From Gigaspora margarita (Eukaryota; Glomeromycota; Glomeromycetes; Diversisporales; Gigasporaceae): a stretch of 64,000 nucleotides of DNA. The stretch lies in contig WTPW01000603.1 in the NCBI GenBank assembly GCA_009809945.1, positions 1 to 64,000 of the forward strand, in the 5' to 3' direction. The translations under genes and the position numbers were made by a program. Below the pieces are notes generated by a model that saw only the letters and a program-made list of their open reading frames with translations, ran no database searches and was not told the DNA's origin. Positions 21,624-33,997 of the stretch are shown piece after piece (within the stretch, counting starts at the first letter, position 1; each line of letters starts with the position of its first letter).

Positions 21624-21909
21624 TAGGGTTCCTCAAATTCAAATCAAATCAAATAATGGGTTAATTTGAATTTGATCAAATCAAATTGATCCTGATTTGA
21701 ATTTGATTTGATTCAAATATTTGGATTTGAATTTGATTTGAATCTGAATTTTTAATAGTAATTTTCAAATCAAATCAAATATTTGTCAAATCAAATCAAA
21801 TTTGGCCAGATTTGAATTTGATCAAATCAAATATAGTCAAATTTGAATTTGAATTTGATCAAATATTTGATTCAAATATTTGAAGATCAAATCAAATTGC
21901 GGAACCCTA
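21624..21909. mobile_element. hAT-like MITE made of AATTTGATTTGA repeats, copy 1
   Basis: An exact 8-bp duplication ATATATAG flanks it (21,616-21,623 and 21,910-21,917). The tips are TAGGGTTCCTCAAATT and the inverted TAGGGTTCCGCAATTT. Nearly every base between them belongs to ATTTGATTTGA/TCAAATCAAAT words. A second copy is at 46,893-47,141. It is non-coding. Confidence 0.85.
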
Positions 21910-21917
21910 ATATATAG

Positions 21918-22258
21918 TAAAATATTTGATTTAAAGAATTTGAAATTAGTTCTAAATTTAAATAAAAAGATTGTAACTTAATTGTTGCTTTTAGAAACAT
22001 TCTATTTTTTATATAATATTTACCATGAATATATGGTCAGAGTAGTAATTACATCTATATATTATATTAATCAATTCAAATTAGATAAAGTAATCATACC
22101 AATATGGATGAGAGTGGCTATTAAGTAAAAAAATATTAAATAATAAATAGTATGCTCTTTATAGTAAATGTCTTAAAAATTAATACAAATTTTATCAATA
22201 AAGTATTATATTAAAAAATTCAAATTTTTTGACTAGTTTTAGATATATTTTTTAGTTT
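21918..22258. other. AT-rich spacer before the LINE tail
   Basis: No gene or repeat is recognised. The sequence runs into the T-run that is the LINE poly(A) tail. Confidence 0.45.
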
Positions 22259-22259
22259 T

Positions 22260-22297
<38 letters not shown>

Positions 22298-23425
22298 CGA
22301 GATCTATCCTCTACTCTTTATTTATTCAAATAATAATTACATATATATACAATTTTAAAAGAATGAAGGAGAGGTAGAGATAAGAGCTACTTTACTCTTG
22401 ACCTAAGCTGTGCTAGAAAGATCATAGAACCTCTAGTCATATAAGTATTTTTTGTGTAAATGTCAGTAATATATTGCTAGATTCTAGTATTGATGGTCGA
22501 TGTAGCTAATATGGGGTGGGTAAACAGGGTGGGCTAATTATCTGAGGGGCTAGAAAAGATAGAGTCATGAGCATATTGATGGAAGGGTAGCCAGAGTTTC
22601 TGATATATTAATTTTGTAATTAGGTGATGCAATAGGGGAGCGTATTTTGTCTTGTCTGCTGTTTTTTCAAATGGAGTGAATGTTGTAGTGATAATGAATC
22701 CTAACAGTAGTTGTCATGTTATATAGAGGTATTTGTATGATATAATAAAGTCAAATAGTCTTGTAGTATTTAGCAATAGTTCAATAGCTGGCGAATTGAT
22801 AGTATTCCATAAGAGAGAATCCAGAGAGAAAGGGTTGCATTAGCAAGTTAGTAAATGTGCTATGGTTTCTGGTTCATTTTGCAATGCGAACAGAGATGGT
22901 TTGGATATTTTGTTGGATTATGTTAATATAATTTTAAGATGTGAGTAATTCTTCTGCAAGTAATTTGACCTTAAAGGTTTTTAGTTTAGAATAGTTTGGG
23001 TTAGTATGTAGAGATGAAAGTTTTTTTTTGAAAGAAAGATAGGTTAGTGTCAAGTTTAGTTAAATGTCAGTAAAAGTGTTTGTCCAATTCTGAATCCTGT
23101 TCTGATTTTTTCAGTAGAAATAGTTGGTAATTTTGGTAATTTTTTTAATAGTAGTTTTCAAGTAATATAAATATGATGAAGATAGGATACAAGAGGTGTA
23201 TTTATTGACTAGTATGAGAGATTATGTCTATTTTAATAGTTGCGTTTGGTTGTTGAGTGTGTTTCAGTTGTTTATCCAGTTAGAAGGTAGTTTGAATATT
23301 TAGGGTAAGAGCTTTTATTACACGAAGTGTGTGTGAATATTCAGTCTTATCCAGTATGTTCAGTTTGTGTAGTTTGATTAGTTGAGTTTGTTCAATAAGT
23401 TTGATGAATATATAGTTGTTAGAGG

Positions 23426-23735
23426 GTGCTGGTCAAAATCCCAACAAACAGAATCCCGACAGGTCATAATCCTGACAAAAAAATCCTGACAGTAAAAATC
23501 CCGACAAATCCCGACAACAAAAAATTATAAAGTTTATTTAAGTTAGGGTAGGGTAGAGTTAGGCGAGTGCATAGGTTAGGGTTAGGGTGTGCGCCTAGGT
23601 TAGGTTTGGGTTTAGGCGATTATATAGTAAAATTGCTCAACAAACACTTTTTTAATTGTTGGGATTTGTCAGGATTTTTGATTGTCAGGATTTTTTTGTT
23701 GGGATTATGACCTGTCGGGATTCTGACCCAAACCC
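23426..23735. mobile_element. Mutator-like MITE in the LINE 3' region
   Basis: GTTGTTAGAG (10 bp) is exact at 23,416-23,425 and 23,736-23,745. The termini are rich in ATCCCGACA/TGTCGGGAT words and pair in inverted sense (GTCAAAATCCC.. and GGGTCAGAATCCCGACAGG). The interior has GGTTAGGGTTAGGGTG-type words followed by TATATAGTAAAATT, resembling the core of the Mutator-like elements at 898 and 49,576. It is non-coding. Confidence 0.85.
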
Positions 23736-24379
23736 GTTGTTAGAGATGAATATCAGTTTGGTTTCTGGCAGAAGCATGGTTGCGATAAATGTGTACAGCA
23801 TGAGAGCTGTATTAATTGTATTATACTATATAAGATTTGTACAGCCTCAGACATATAGTATGGTTCTGAAGGAGCAGGTAGCTTTTGCTTGGGTTTGATT
23901 GTATTGGTCTCAGGGAGTAGTCAGTAGGTGTACTGTTACTTTCTGTTTTGTATTGTTAATTTTTTTCATTTTTTTCCAGATTTCTTTTGGGAAGGCTGAA
24001 AATATATTTAGGGGTCTTAGTAGAGATGCTGATTGTATAGGATTATTGTGCTTGTGGCCTTTGAATAGCTATATTGCACAGATCAGATTTGGAATATTGG
24101 TATAGATGATTTTTTTGAAGCTTACTTGCAGTGTAAATATACTATTACTATTATAGCTGAAGAAGCAGCTCTTTGCTATGATGGTAAGATCTTTTAGATA
24201 ACATCTGAAGCAGGATGTTAACACATTGTCAGTCCATGTGTAGTGTCAGATATATGCTATATTATTTCTGATGCAGTTGATTTTTTCGATCTCAAAATCT
24301 AATATGTATGCCCATGATTTCTTTTTTGAAATCTATTTTGTTAAAATATATGGGTTAGGATATATGTATGTTGATGTAG

Positions 24380-27000
24380 AGTTAGTAGTATCTTGTATTA
24401 GCTCTTGGGCATCCATAAACTATCGTGGAGTACATTTGGGTAGGATTTTCTGAATATTGTAATAGACAGCTGTGCCAGTTCAAAAATTTTGAATTGGAAG
24501 AATCCAAAAATTGTTCTATACATGTAATATTATGTATATTCATTTTTTCTTTCATTAGATGAGCCAAAGGATGTTGTTTTAAAATTTCATTTAGTGAGGT
24601 TCCTTTTATAGCACTGCGTATTGGCTATTCGGTGAGAGTGTGATAGTGCAAACTAATGTTTAATAGATGGAGAATTAATATAGTTTGTACGTATATGTTT
24701 TTATTGTTTTGAAGGGAATAACGAAAGAGATTGGAGAATTAATTGATTAGATTTTGTGGAGTCCTGTAGTTCTTGCAATCTAATTTTTAGAAAGAAGTTA
24801 TCAAATTCGAGGTGATTGATGTTTCTAAGGAATGCAGTAGAGAGTTAGTGAGTTTGTATTGGGCTAGCGGTTTTAAAACGTAAATTTTAGGTAAAATAAG
24901 AAGGAGCTGAGAATACTACATGAAAGTTTAGCTTTATTCTTAGTTAAGTTAGTATAAATTTTTGTTAGAGGGCTAATCTGATCAGGTTTCAGATAAGTGC
25001 TATAAAGGTGGTACATTAAATGAGGAATTATAACATTATTGATAATGTAAATGGCCTGTATGCCAGTTATAATAGATTTTTGCATTTTATTGGTACATTG
25101 TTTTGTTTCAGCCATGACCAGTTTCTGGGCAGGAAGTATGTTGGGGAAGAGGCAGAACCAAGTTCTTAGATATTTAATGGGTTCTGATTGTTTTTTGGAG
25201 ATGATTGGATATCCATCAAAGATTAGAGTTTTATCATCGGTATAGGAGTTGTGATTAGGGTGGACTTATTAGAGTTGACCTTTATCTTATTTAACTTATA
25301 AGGTAGTCTGCCCTATTTCCGCAAACTATCTTATTTTCGCAAACAGTAAATATCTTTAAATATCTTTTAATTCATTAACTTATTTTGGGTGATTTTACTA
25401 TTAAAACAATTATCTTAGTTAAAAATTTTAAACAAATCCATAACGGCTAAAATTTGATTACAGAATCCTAAAATTATTAAAGGTTTGTTTCAAATTTGAA
25501 TATTTTAGTACATAAACTAATTTATATAAATCGCTGATAACTTTAGATCTACTTATCCATTTTGAATGATTTAATTTCCAAAATGTTCATCTCAATGAGA
25601 TGATTCTAACAAGCTCAAAATCATTAAAATCCAATCACAGAATCCTGAGATCATTCAACTTTTGTGTGATTTTAATAGTGATTTTAATAGTATTTTATAA
25701 TTTTTAAATAATACTAATAATATTACACAAAAGTTGAACAATCTTGGGATCCTGAAATTAGATTTTGATGATTTTAGGCTCATTGGAATCATCTTATTGA
25801 AATGAACATTTTGGTAGTTAAATTATTCAAAACGGGTTAATGGATTAAAAGCTATTTTACTATTTGTGAAAATGGATAGCAACTATTAAATTTTTATAAA
25901 ATTTATAGGATATTTTTTTATTAATTAAAAAAAAATTATACATATAAATTTGGTTTAATTTTTATATATTTAAATAATAAATTAGTTATAGATTTTATAT
26001 ATATAATTTTATAAAAACATATTTATTTTTTAAAAAATATTGTATGTAGCTAAAAAAAGTTTGCAGAAATAGAGCAGTTTACCTTAGAAGGTATTTGCAG
26101 TGGCCAATATTTTTTTAAGGTGTTCTTTGTTGGGGGCAATCTATAACAAATCGTCTGTAGATGCTATTATGGATATGTGAACAATTTTAGATGAGGGTTT
26201 TGATGGGACTATGCCTTCGTATCCAGTATGTTCATTGTATATTTGTGTGATAAAAGGGTCATAATATATTCTCTATAAGAGAGAGGATATTGTTTTCCCT
26301 TGATCATTTCTATCTTCTAATGTATATAGTATTGTTAGACCGAAATCAGTAATAATATGATTAGTGCAGTGGGTGAGTATATATATTAGTAAGTTAATTA
26401 AGGGTTTAGGGACTCTGATTCATTCTAGGGCTTTCATAAGTATCAGAGTATGGATGGAATCAAATGCCTTGGACATGTCTTGTAAGAGCAACCAGAGTTC
26501 ATTCTTATTAGAGTTTGCGTGCTCTATTATCGAGGTCAGTTCTGATATCAGGCATAGTGTGAATTAAAAAGAGAGAGCTGCGTGGTTTCTAGATGAGAGA
26601 ATCTGGTATAGAAGAAGTATATCAGAGAGTCTATTTGTTAGTAGTTTAGTGAAAAGTTTACATGTGTAGTTAATTAAGGTTATAGATCATGTATTATTGA
26701 AATTGTGATCATATCTTTCTTTTTTTGATATGGCCCATATATTTGTAGCCAACTATTGTTTCGGAACCTGTTCCAGATGTAGGCAAGCGTTAAATAATTA
26801 TAGGAGGTTTTTTAATAAAAGTGAAAGAATATATTGTATTAGTTCGTTAGATATACCGTTTGGGGCAGTCACTTTTTTTGTAAGGACTTCGTTGATTATT
26901 GCAGTCAATTTTTCTAGTATAAACAGTTCAAGTAGTGGCTCATATGTGGCAGAATGAATATTGTTTAAGGGAGTATAGTATGGTTCCCATTCTTTCTAGT
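24380..27000 (-). pseudogene. LINE reverse transcriptase and downstream region (broken)
   Basis: The conceptual minus-strand reading from about 26,900 to 24,400 gives the expected order of reverse-transcriptase blocks. They are an ISNELIQ..LLKNLL block near 26,840, then KKERYDHN and LFTKLLTNRLSDIL near 26,650-26,690. Next is LQDMSKAFDSIHTLILMKAL near 26,450-26,490, then ISSLL and the catalytic-type STDDLLWIA near 26,138-26,165. The chain is interrupted by several stops and by the foldback element at 25,304-26,083. It continues as LRTWFCLFPNILPAQKLVMA and the following connection region. I could not identify a clear RNase H in the worn 3' part. Confidence 0.8.
25304..26083. mobile_element. Foldback hAT-like element inside the reverse transcriptase
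   Basis: The inverted termini include CTGCCCTATTTCCGCAAAC and CTGCTCTATTTCTGCAAAC. The flanks TTATAAGG and TTAGAAGG (7 of 8) suggest an 8-bp duplication. The inner arms AAAATGTTCATCTCAATGAG and TTGAAATGAACATTTTGG pair. Related fragments are seen at about 4,080-4,279 and, more weakly, 31,985-32,060. It is non-coding. Confidence 0.65.
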
Positions 27001-27778
27001 ATATTTTGTCTATGGGGTTTGCTTTTGTCCAATTCCAGAAGTAGTTACTTACTGCTTCTTTTATTTGGGTTTGATCCATAATAATATTGTCGAGTGTAAT
27101 CACCTTATTGAAGTATATTTTATCTCGATCTCTCTTGAGAATGCTATTTATTATTCGATATGTATTGTCTTTGAAGTCTGTATATCTGCGGTTAGTGTAA
27201 AATTTGATTCTTTTTGCTTGTTCTTGGTTTTGTTCCATGTTTTGACTGTTCCATATTATTGTTTTGGTATCTCTAATAATCTTTTGAATTTTCATGAAGT
27301 TTAAATTGGGATCATTGTTTGGGGCCAAATAGTTCAATGCCAAAGGCATTCTAGAAAATCTAGGCATTTTTGTTAGGGTAAGAGCCTTATTTAGGTGTTC
27401 ATTAATTTTTGAAATTGTATACATTTTGGAATTCAGGGGTTTAGCACAGAGAAAGGAATATAGGCATTTGTTGATATGTTTTAACGCATTATAGAGGTTC
27501 ATAGCTTTAAGAAAAAGTGCATGAAAAGGTATGAGAGCAATGTGTATAATTGGAATGTGGGTATTTGCAGCTTGTTTTATCGTTGAGGACCAGATATACC
27601 AGTTTTTGTTAATTTGATCTATGTTATTAATTGTGGGTGAGGCAGTGTTAATATTGATACGAATGTTATATTGGCCGCAAAATCTTCCTATTTCTTTTTT
27701 GACATTTTGTTGTAACAGTAGATTTTTCTCTTCCTTTTCTTGTTGCGAAGTACCTTTGGTATGAAGTTTGTATACCAC
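27001..27778 (-). pseudogene. LINE linker between endonuclease and reverse transcriptase
   Basis: This is the longest surviving frame of the LINE (260 codons on the minus strand). It contains the linker pattern of RT-coding LINEs, with KFYTNRRYTDFKDNTYRII and NSILKRDRDKIYFNKV near its 3' part, directly before the reverse-transcriptase blocks. The upstream end is out of frame with the endonuclease, so this is a fragment of one original ORF2 and not a separate gene. Confidence 0.75.
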
Positions 27779-27779
27779 G

Positions 27780-28480
27780 TAGTAGAGATTATCACATGAT
27801 CGCTATCAAATATACCCTGGGCATTGGTCAGTATCAGTCAGTCAAGGTCCAGAAGTATGTTCAGAGATATCCAAATGTTATCGATTTGTGAACTAGATGT
27901 GGTGCTATGCCAAGTCGGGTCAGTGATTCCATGAAAGTCCAGTAAGCAAGTAAGGTTATTTATACTTAAGTCTGTAAATATCAGGAGTCTTAGTTTACAG
28001 CCTATATTGGCATTTGTATTAAAATTTCCCATTACGATTGTGTGCCAGTTTCTTATTTTGGCTTCATTTATCTATAGTGAAATTTGTCTTTGGGTCCGAG
28101 TAAGAAGATTAGATGATTCAATGGTAGATAAGTTAAAATTATACAGGTTTTGTTTTCTGAAAAGTAAAAGTCAATGCATATGGTAGTGCCTGGGTATGTA
28201 TTAATATTGTGTATATAGGATTGAATAGTGTTGTGAACTAGTAGGGCAGAACCCAAACTGGCTTTCCTGTTTTGCTTGGAGGTGAGGATGTGGTTTGAGG
28301 TATATATTTTGTAATAATAATTAGTTAGTACAAGAGGGCTAGATTCCTTTAATTTTGTTTCAGAAAAAGCTATAATATGTAGGTCCCGTTCTATGCAGTA
28401 ATCTATCTAACAATGTAGTTTAGTAAGCTTATTAAGTTCACATATATTATGAATTGCAAGATTTATAAATTCTCTAATGT
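27780..28480 (-). pseudogene. LINE apurinic-type endonuclease domain (broken)
   Basis: Read on the minus strand, the fragments give the exonuclease-endonuclease-phosphatase signature in order. SETKLKES (the metal-binding Glu motif) lies near 28,330. LGSALLVHNTI and ILTYLPLN follow at 28,068-28,256. MGNFN replaces the usual GDFN near 28,030. SQIDNIWIS lies near 27,870-27,890, and FDSDHVIIS (the catalytic SDH) is in another frame near 27,790-27,815. At least two frame breaks and the Asp-to-Asn change in GDFN mean it is inactive. Confidence 0.8.
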
Positions 28481-29036
28481 TGTGCTGTATATGTTTCTGG
28501 TTAGTATCGCATTTGGGTATGCTCAGTTTGTTTTGTATATTTTTATAGATACTCATGAAATATTTCAGATTTTGTGCCCGTTCCTTGTTAGTAAGGTCTA
28601 GTGGTTCTAGCATAATAGTATTGGTGTTGTCATTTTCATTAAAGAGGCCCCAACTGAGGGGTGGGAAGGATGAAATACTAAATACAAATTTGGGAATTGT
28701 TTCTACCAAGAAGGTTCTGCGCAGAAAGTTTGTAGCTTCTGGAAATTCTTCTTGTTTGTCTATGGGAAATTTCCATTTGGATAGTAGGTTGTGCCATTGA
28801 ATTTGTTTATTCAATTGTTCTATGGTTTTGAGAAACCCTTTATCATTTGTGTCTGTTTTTTTATTTGGTATATGGATCCAGTTATTGGGAATGGCTTAGA
28901 AGAAGTAATATTCTCGTAGAGCTTATGCAGCTATGATTAGTTCCTTTGGAGTAACTATTGAGAGGGTAGATTAATTTTTGTCACCAATTCTGGGTCTGTT
29001 GGGAGTTCCAGTTTGTCAGTATAGTTGAGGTTTATA

Positions 29037-29365
29037 TACCGTATTTGTCTGAAAATAAGCTACCTCCAAAAGAAGCTACCCCCCAAATTTTCAAAAAAAT
29101 TTTTAAAAATTTTTAAAGGAATCGTTAACAGTTACTACATATAAAACTTTTTTTTACTAAGTAAACTTCAAAAGTGCAATTAAGTAAGTTATTCGGAATA
29201 ATGAAATACACCTATTATAAAAGTTTCAAAGTATTCGGACAACTTTTTATTAGTACATTTTTTAATTTTTCAAAAAATTTAACAATCTGAAAATAAGCTA
29301 CCCCCATATTTTTTTGTGTAACTTTTTGGCCAAAAAGGGTAGCTTATTTTCAGACAAATATAGTA
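29037..29365. mobile_element. Mariner-like MITE (CCGTAT..AATAAGC family)
   Basis: The left end is TACCGTATTTGTCTGAAAAT. The right end is its inverted match, closing in TTTTCAGACAAATATAGTA, with TA at both edges. Inner words are shared with 2,271-2,588 and 41,858-42,178. It is inserted in the LINE. Confidence 0.75.
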
Positions 29366-29577
29366 TGCTTCTGGAAGCAGTTTTGGTAGAGCATAATATT
29401 TAGGGATCATCTGTAAAAAGCGCAAATAGATGTTCTGGTTTGAAATAGGGAAAATGAACTAAGTTTCTAAAGTAAGATTCTTCAGGACAACTGCCAACCA
29501 TTTTTTGCTAATAAAATAATCGTTGGGAAGTCTTTCAAATGCATAAACTATTCTCAGTTTATTAACTTGTTCTTTAA

Positions 29578-30074
29578 GGGTAGAGGGTATGTAGATCATT
29601 TCTATTAATAAACTAGTTACTAAAAATTTTATATTTAATAATAAAGAAAATTTTTATTAAGTAATCATATTAAATTTTTAAATAAAATTGTAGAGGAGGT
29701 TTTTCTGATTCTAATGGTGGTCTAATCATTAAAATTGGACCAGTAGAACATAAGATATAGCAGTTTTTATCTTCGCGACCCTATTTTACTTATTGTTTAC
29801 ATGTGATTTGATTGGCCAATTTGTGATCACACCCGCAGAATAGACCACACCCCCGCAAAAGTTTTTACAATAAAAACTTTATCAAATTTCATTCAAAATT
29901 AATAAAATTTTTAGAATATGCATAATTTTTTATTACGAACAATTTTACTTAATACATAAATAACAATTTATTTAGTAAAAAATTAACTTTTATATGTAGC
30001 AACTTGTAAATTCGCAGTAAAAATATTTTTTGTCACTCGTTTATTAATAGAAATGATCTACATACCCTCTACCC
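29578..30074. mobile_element. TTAA-flanked MITE, copy 2
   Basis: TTAA lies at 29,574-29,577 and 30,075-30,078. The terminal inverted repeats are long and almost perfect: GGGTAGAGGGTATGTAGATC followed by ATTTCTATTAATAAACTAG, and the same inverted at the right end. It is inserted in the LINE and is non-coding. The good preservation of its arms suggests a younger insertion than the LINE. Confidence 0.8.
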
Positions 30075-31620
30075 TTAAAGTGATCTGAGTTTCTGGGAAA
30101 GAAGGGAAATTGCTCTCTGAAGTAAGGGGTAAGCTCCTGTAGGGTTAGGGGAAGGGCTAGTTTCTTGGGTGACAAATCGAAGTATGTATCTGGGAGCTTG
30201 GAAAAGATGTAGTATTGCTGCAATTACTGTTTATATTCAAATACTTTCTTGAGGTCAGCTCTTGATCTAATTGAAAACAACTTTCAGGTTTCGCTATTTA
30301 GCTATTCTGGAAGTTCTAGGAGTGATTCACACTAATCAGCAATATATACTTCAGGAAGCCGCTCGAACCTATAGATTTGTCGTAAGGTTATTGCTATAGC
30401 TCGTACGTATTTTCTGTTGGTGAGAAGGAGAGTGAATGGTAGTATGCTTTGGATTTGCCAGGGGATATTTTCTGGTTGATCTGGTAAATCTATTAAAAAC
30501 TTAGTACGTACATTGTTTGCTATCATACGTATAGTTTCGAAGTCTAGCATGGTCTTAATTTTAGCAAAACTAGTTATATAGAGAGTATAATGAGCAATTT
30601 CATATGTGTTAATTGTAGTGAAGTTTAAGTTGGTCCAGAAGTCTAGAACCAGTTTTTTCTTAATATGTCAGATATTTGATCTTTATTTTCTTATTAATTA
30701 AATATGCATTATGTTTCCGTTTATATTTTTCTATTGCATCATTTAACAATATTTGGAATTCTAGTTGGTGATGAAGGTGTGTGTTATGTCTTCTCATGAA
30801 GGTGCGAAAGAATGCACGGTCCTTATGCTGGAATTTTAATTTTTTTGCTTGAGGAATGGGCTCTAGGTTCAGTTTGGTTTTCATTTTGTGTTCAATTAAA
30901 TTTCTCAAATCAATTGGGTTATTATATGTTGCAATTATTTTGTTCCATGTTCAGTAGGTTGCATCGAATAGATCTTCTTTGATTTCAGACAACCTGAGTC
31001 AGAACTGTTTGGTCCATTGGTCGATTAAGGTAGTTAAGTCCGGATTCTATTTACGGTATAAGGTGCTATTTCCTGTTAATGCTTGACTGTAGGTTTTCAG
31101 AACAGGTAATTCATCTAGTATGGTATCAGTCGAGAGTGAATCGTGTTGTGGGTCGAGGTCTATTATAATATTATCGTTTCAAGTATCTGTAGGGGTCAGA
31201 TTATTATTAGCGAGAGGGGCCCGTGGATAATCAGGTCCTCATAAAAATCTTTATTAGTTAGGGCCTGAAAATTTTCTAAAAGGGCTCGTGAGAATTTTTG
31301 TCTATTAGGGCCTGAGAATTTTCTAAAAGAGACAAAGGTGCTAAGGTTTGGTTCAGGTTCACACCCGATTCAGTTTGTTTTGTGGCTAGGCCATGTGATA
31401 ATATTATTTCTTGATTTTGAGAGGGTAAACTGGAATCGCCACTTTTTGGTATATTTTCTATAGTGGAGATGGAGATAGTAGGCACTATTTTATGAGAGGG
31501 TTCTATATTATGAGTTTTCTTTGCCCTGTACTGGGTATTGAGGTATTGAGGATCCGGAAGGTCCGTTTCCATATCTGTTTCCATTTGGTCCATACTGTGG
31601 AACTTTCTCTTTTGTGTACT

Positions 31621-32182
31621 TTAGTGATGTGTTACCGACAAAGTTGGCAACAGTTTTTTGAATGAGTTTGGTGTACCAAAGGTATTGTTTGGTCTCTTTT
31701 CCTAGTGATTGTAGAGTAGGTCAATAGTAGGTTACTACAACTATTACGGAGTTAATTAATTATTTACGATATGGGCTGCCGTATTAGGTTGTATCAAAAC
31801 TTTCCACTGTTTGTTAGTTTATTTTACGATTTGCAGTGATGTACAGAGGAGAGTTTTTTGTTTTTTAGTTTTAATTTAAAATTTTTTAATATAATTATTA
31901 AAACTTTATTATTGTTTTTTTCATTTTTGTAAAATTTTTTAAAGTTATATACTGTATTACCACTGTTGACCTATAGAAATCACAAAATCGATCATAACTC
32001 TTGATCCACTGATCCAAATTGAATGAAACCACTACCATTCGAATCAGCTCACTGAGACGATTCCAACGAGCTAAAGATCATCCCTGTACGACCACTGGAT
32101 GACAAGATCGGAACCAATAAGTGATCAAGCATGTGATCTGTAATCTGATTGGTTAAGCGATTACTGCGGACAGATTCGTTAC
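31621..32182. other. Spacer between the LINE and an LTR-like segment
   Basis: There is no gene. The part 31,985-32,110 has words related to the foldback family at 25,304 (TTGATCCACTGATCC, GATTCCAACGAGC). Confidence 0.4.
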
Positions 32183-32461
32183 ATGTAGCTCATGTAAAAC
32201 ATGTCATATTTGAAGCACATATACTACATATTTTATTTATTATACATATATTATTTATTTCATATATTACATTTCTATTACATATATTATATATTTTATT
32301 AGTAGTAGATATAGCATATATTACACATGTAGTAGATATAGTCTGTTACATTTGTGAAAAATCAAAATGTATAAAAGCAGCAAATGTGGACCCCAAGTTC
32401 AACATCGAGTCTTCATACTCTTTCACTAATAAATACATTTATTTATTATTTAAATTAAACA
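32183..32461 (+). mobile_element. Possible solo LTR
   Basis: The segment is flanked by the 5-bp direct repeat GTTAC (32,178-32,182 and 32,462-32,466), the usual size for LTR retrotransposons. It has a TATA-box-like TGTATAAAAG near 32,369 and an AATAAA near 32,429, and it ends in CA. The left edge reads ATG and not the canonical TG, so the call is tentative. A 106-codon frame across it is an artefact of AT-rich repeats. Confidence 0.4.
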
Positions 32462-32887
32462 GTTACTAGTATCTTCATATACTTTTAATTGTAGCCTCTT
32501 TCGTAATTGCAAATTGCCAAAAATCTTCTTTGTTAAGTTTTATTGAAAAACGCCTTTCGACTTAGATATATCACAGTAACAAGTGAGGTTACACAAAGTG
32601 TTCACTGTCTAAGGTCGCTCTAGTTACCTACTATCTTTAAAGAAGTGGATATAGGATAACACCACAAAATAACGATCATGGGCATTATTTTGAAAATTGC
32701 ATCCCCTAAAAATAGCATATGGGGTTTCGAAATAACGCCCATGCGCATCCTGAAATAGTGTGCACTATATATAGAATACTATAATCAAATGTATAATAAA
32801 AGTGTTTGATCATGTTTACAGGTTCAGAAAGTTTAAAGAAAAGAAATAAAATAAGATTTTTGCTAGGGCCCCACGAGTAGGCCGTCT

Positions 32888-32929
<42 letters not shown>

Positions 32930-33997
32930 AAAACTTCAAAAAAGTATAGGTTAAAAAATGAGAGAAAGACAAAATAAAAAAAACTAACTTAGGAAAAAAA
33001 AAAAACTTAAAAAAAAAAAAAAAGCGTTTTTGAATGATTTTTATCACTCCTTCCCTTTTTTTCTCTATCCTTTTCTTTCTCTCTCCCTTTATTTCTCTCT
33101 CCCTTTCTTTTTCTCTTTCTCCCTTTCTTTCTCTCTCCTCTCTTTTTCGTCCATCAAATAGTGAAATTCGCTTACTAATATATCACTGCTTAGCTGTCTT
33201 TTCGATCTGTTGACATACCGTCAAATTGAAGCAATTAAATGACGACTACAAGAAAATACAGGTAAGTAAAAAAAATATGTAAAAAAAAAAGTAATCGCAT
33301 ATTTATATTATTAATCTAAAAAAAAATTAAAGTCATCACATTAAATTAACTTTTAATTTAAATAAAAAAGGCAAAGAAAGTTGATTTTTGTTCGTTATAA
33401 GATAGTAATTTTTTATTCGTCATTTTACTATATTAAATTAAAAAAGTCAAAAGAAAAATTGGGTTTTGTTCATAATAAACTCGTATTTAGATAGCATTTT
33501 ACAGATTATGCGAATTAAGTTCAAATTCAAATAATATAAATGTGCAGGTAAAAAATTATCGATATACATTTTAAAAGATTTTTAGTTCTACAAGTTTACG
33601 AATACAATACTGTACTGTGTGCAGCAGTTTCTGATATGTGATGAAAGTTTCTATAAGGATTTATTTCAAATTATATAGCTCACATAGTATCTATATCTAA
33701 TTACCCAAATGAACCCTTTACAACTAACAAATCTATGATAATAAATGTCATATAATAATTCGGGGTTAGAAAAAAAAAAGCAAGAATATGAAACATTAGA
33801 ATAGTTCTCAAACACTTCAAAGATAGAGAACAAAAATGACAAACAATTAAAGCTTGAAATGTCCAATGCACATCACAAGAAGATAAAATTTTGATTACTA
33901 TACTGCATACTATAGGAATATTGAGATAAGTATAAATTTTAATTAATAAATTAATAATTATTTTTCTTATTTAATTTTTTCTACTTACATTATTTTA

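Larger units (their letters stand above)
28800..31593 (-). pseudogene. LINE ORF1-like region (broken)
   Basis: The minus-strand frames at 31,276-31,593, 30,660-30,908, 30,332-30,550 and 28,407-28,814 lie upstream of the endonuclease, where LINE ORF1 or the ORF2 N-terminus belongs. The first is polar and rich in Ser, Thr, Asn and Gln. I recognise no domain in them and infer the role from position only. MITEs at 29,037-29,365 and 29,578-30,074 split the region. Confidence 0.5.
22259..31620 (-). mobile_element. LINE (non-LTR retrotransposon), degenerate, with four or more nested insertions
   Basis: On the minus strand the order is ORF1-like region, endonuclease, linker, reverse transcriptase and C-terminal region, then a 3' end with a poly(A) tail at 22,259-22,290. 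The 3' end matches the LINE tail at 1-270. The 5' limit is taken near the first methionine frame at 31,593 and is uncertain. Frames are broken many times by stops and shifts. MITEs at 23,426-23,735, 25,304-26,083, 29,037-29,365 and 29,578-30,074 interrupt it, and removing them accounts for about 1.9 kb of its length. The element is not functional as it stands. Confidence 0.85.

Noticed and set aside
23540..23630. The TTAGGG-like stretch as an internal or true telomere.
   Set aside because: It is short and degenerate, and it lies in the middle of a MITE with a 10-bp target duplication.
33239..33660. A possible plus-strand small gene inside the pogo element: MTTTRKY..-type start at 33,239 followed by GTAAGT, and two further in-phase open segments after AG sites.
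   Set aside because: The second putative intron (33,548-33,585) would be only 38 nt, shorter than the 85-94 nt introns of KEI1. The product is about 53 residues with no recognised family.
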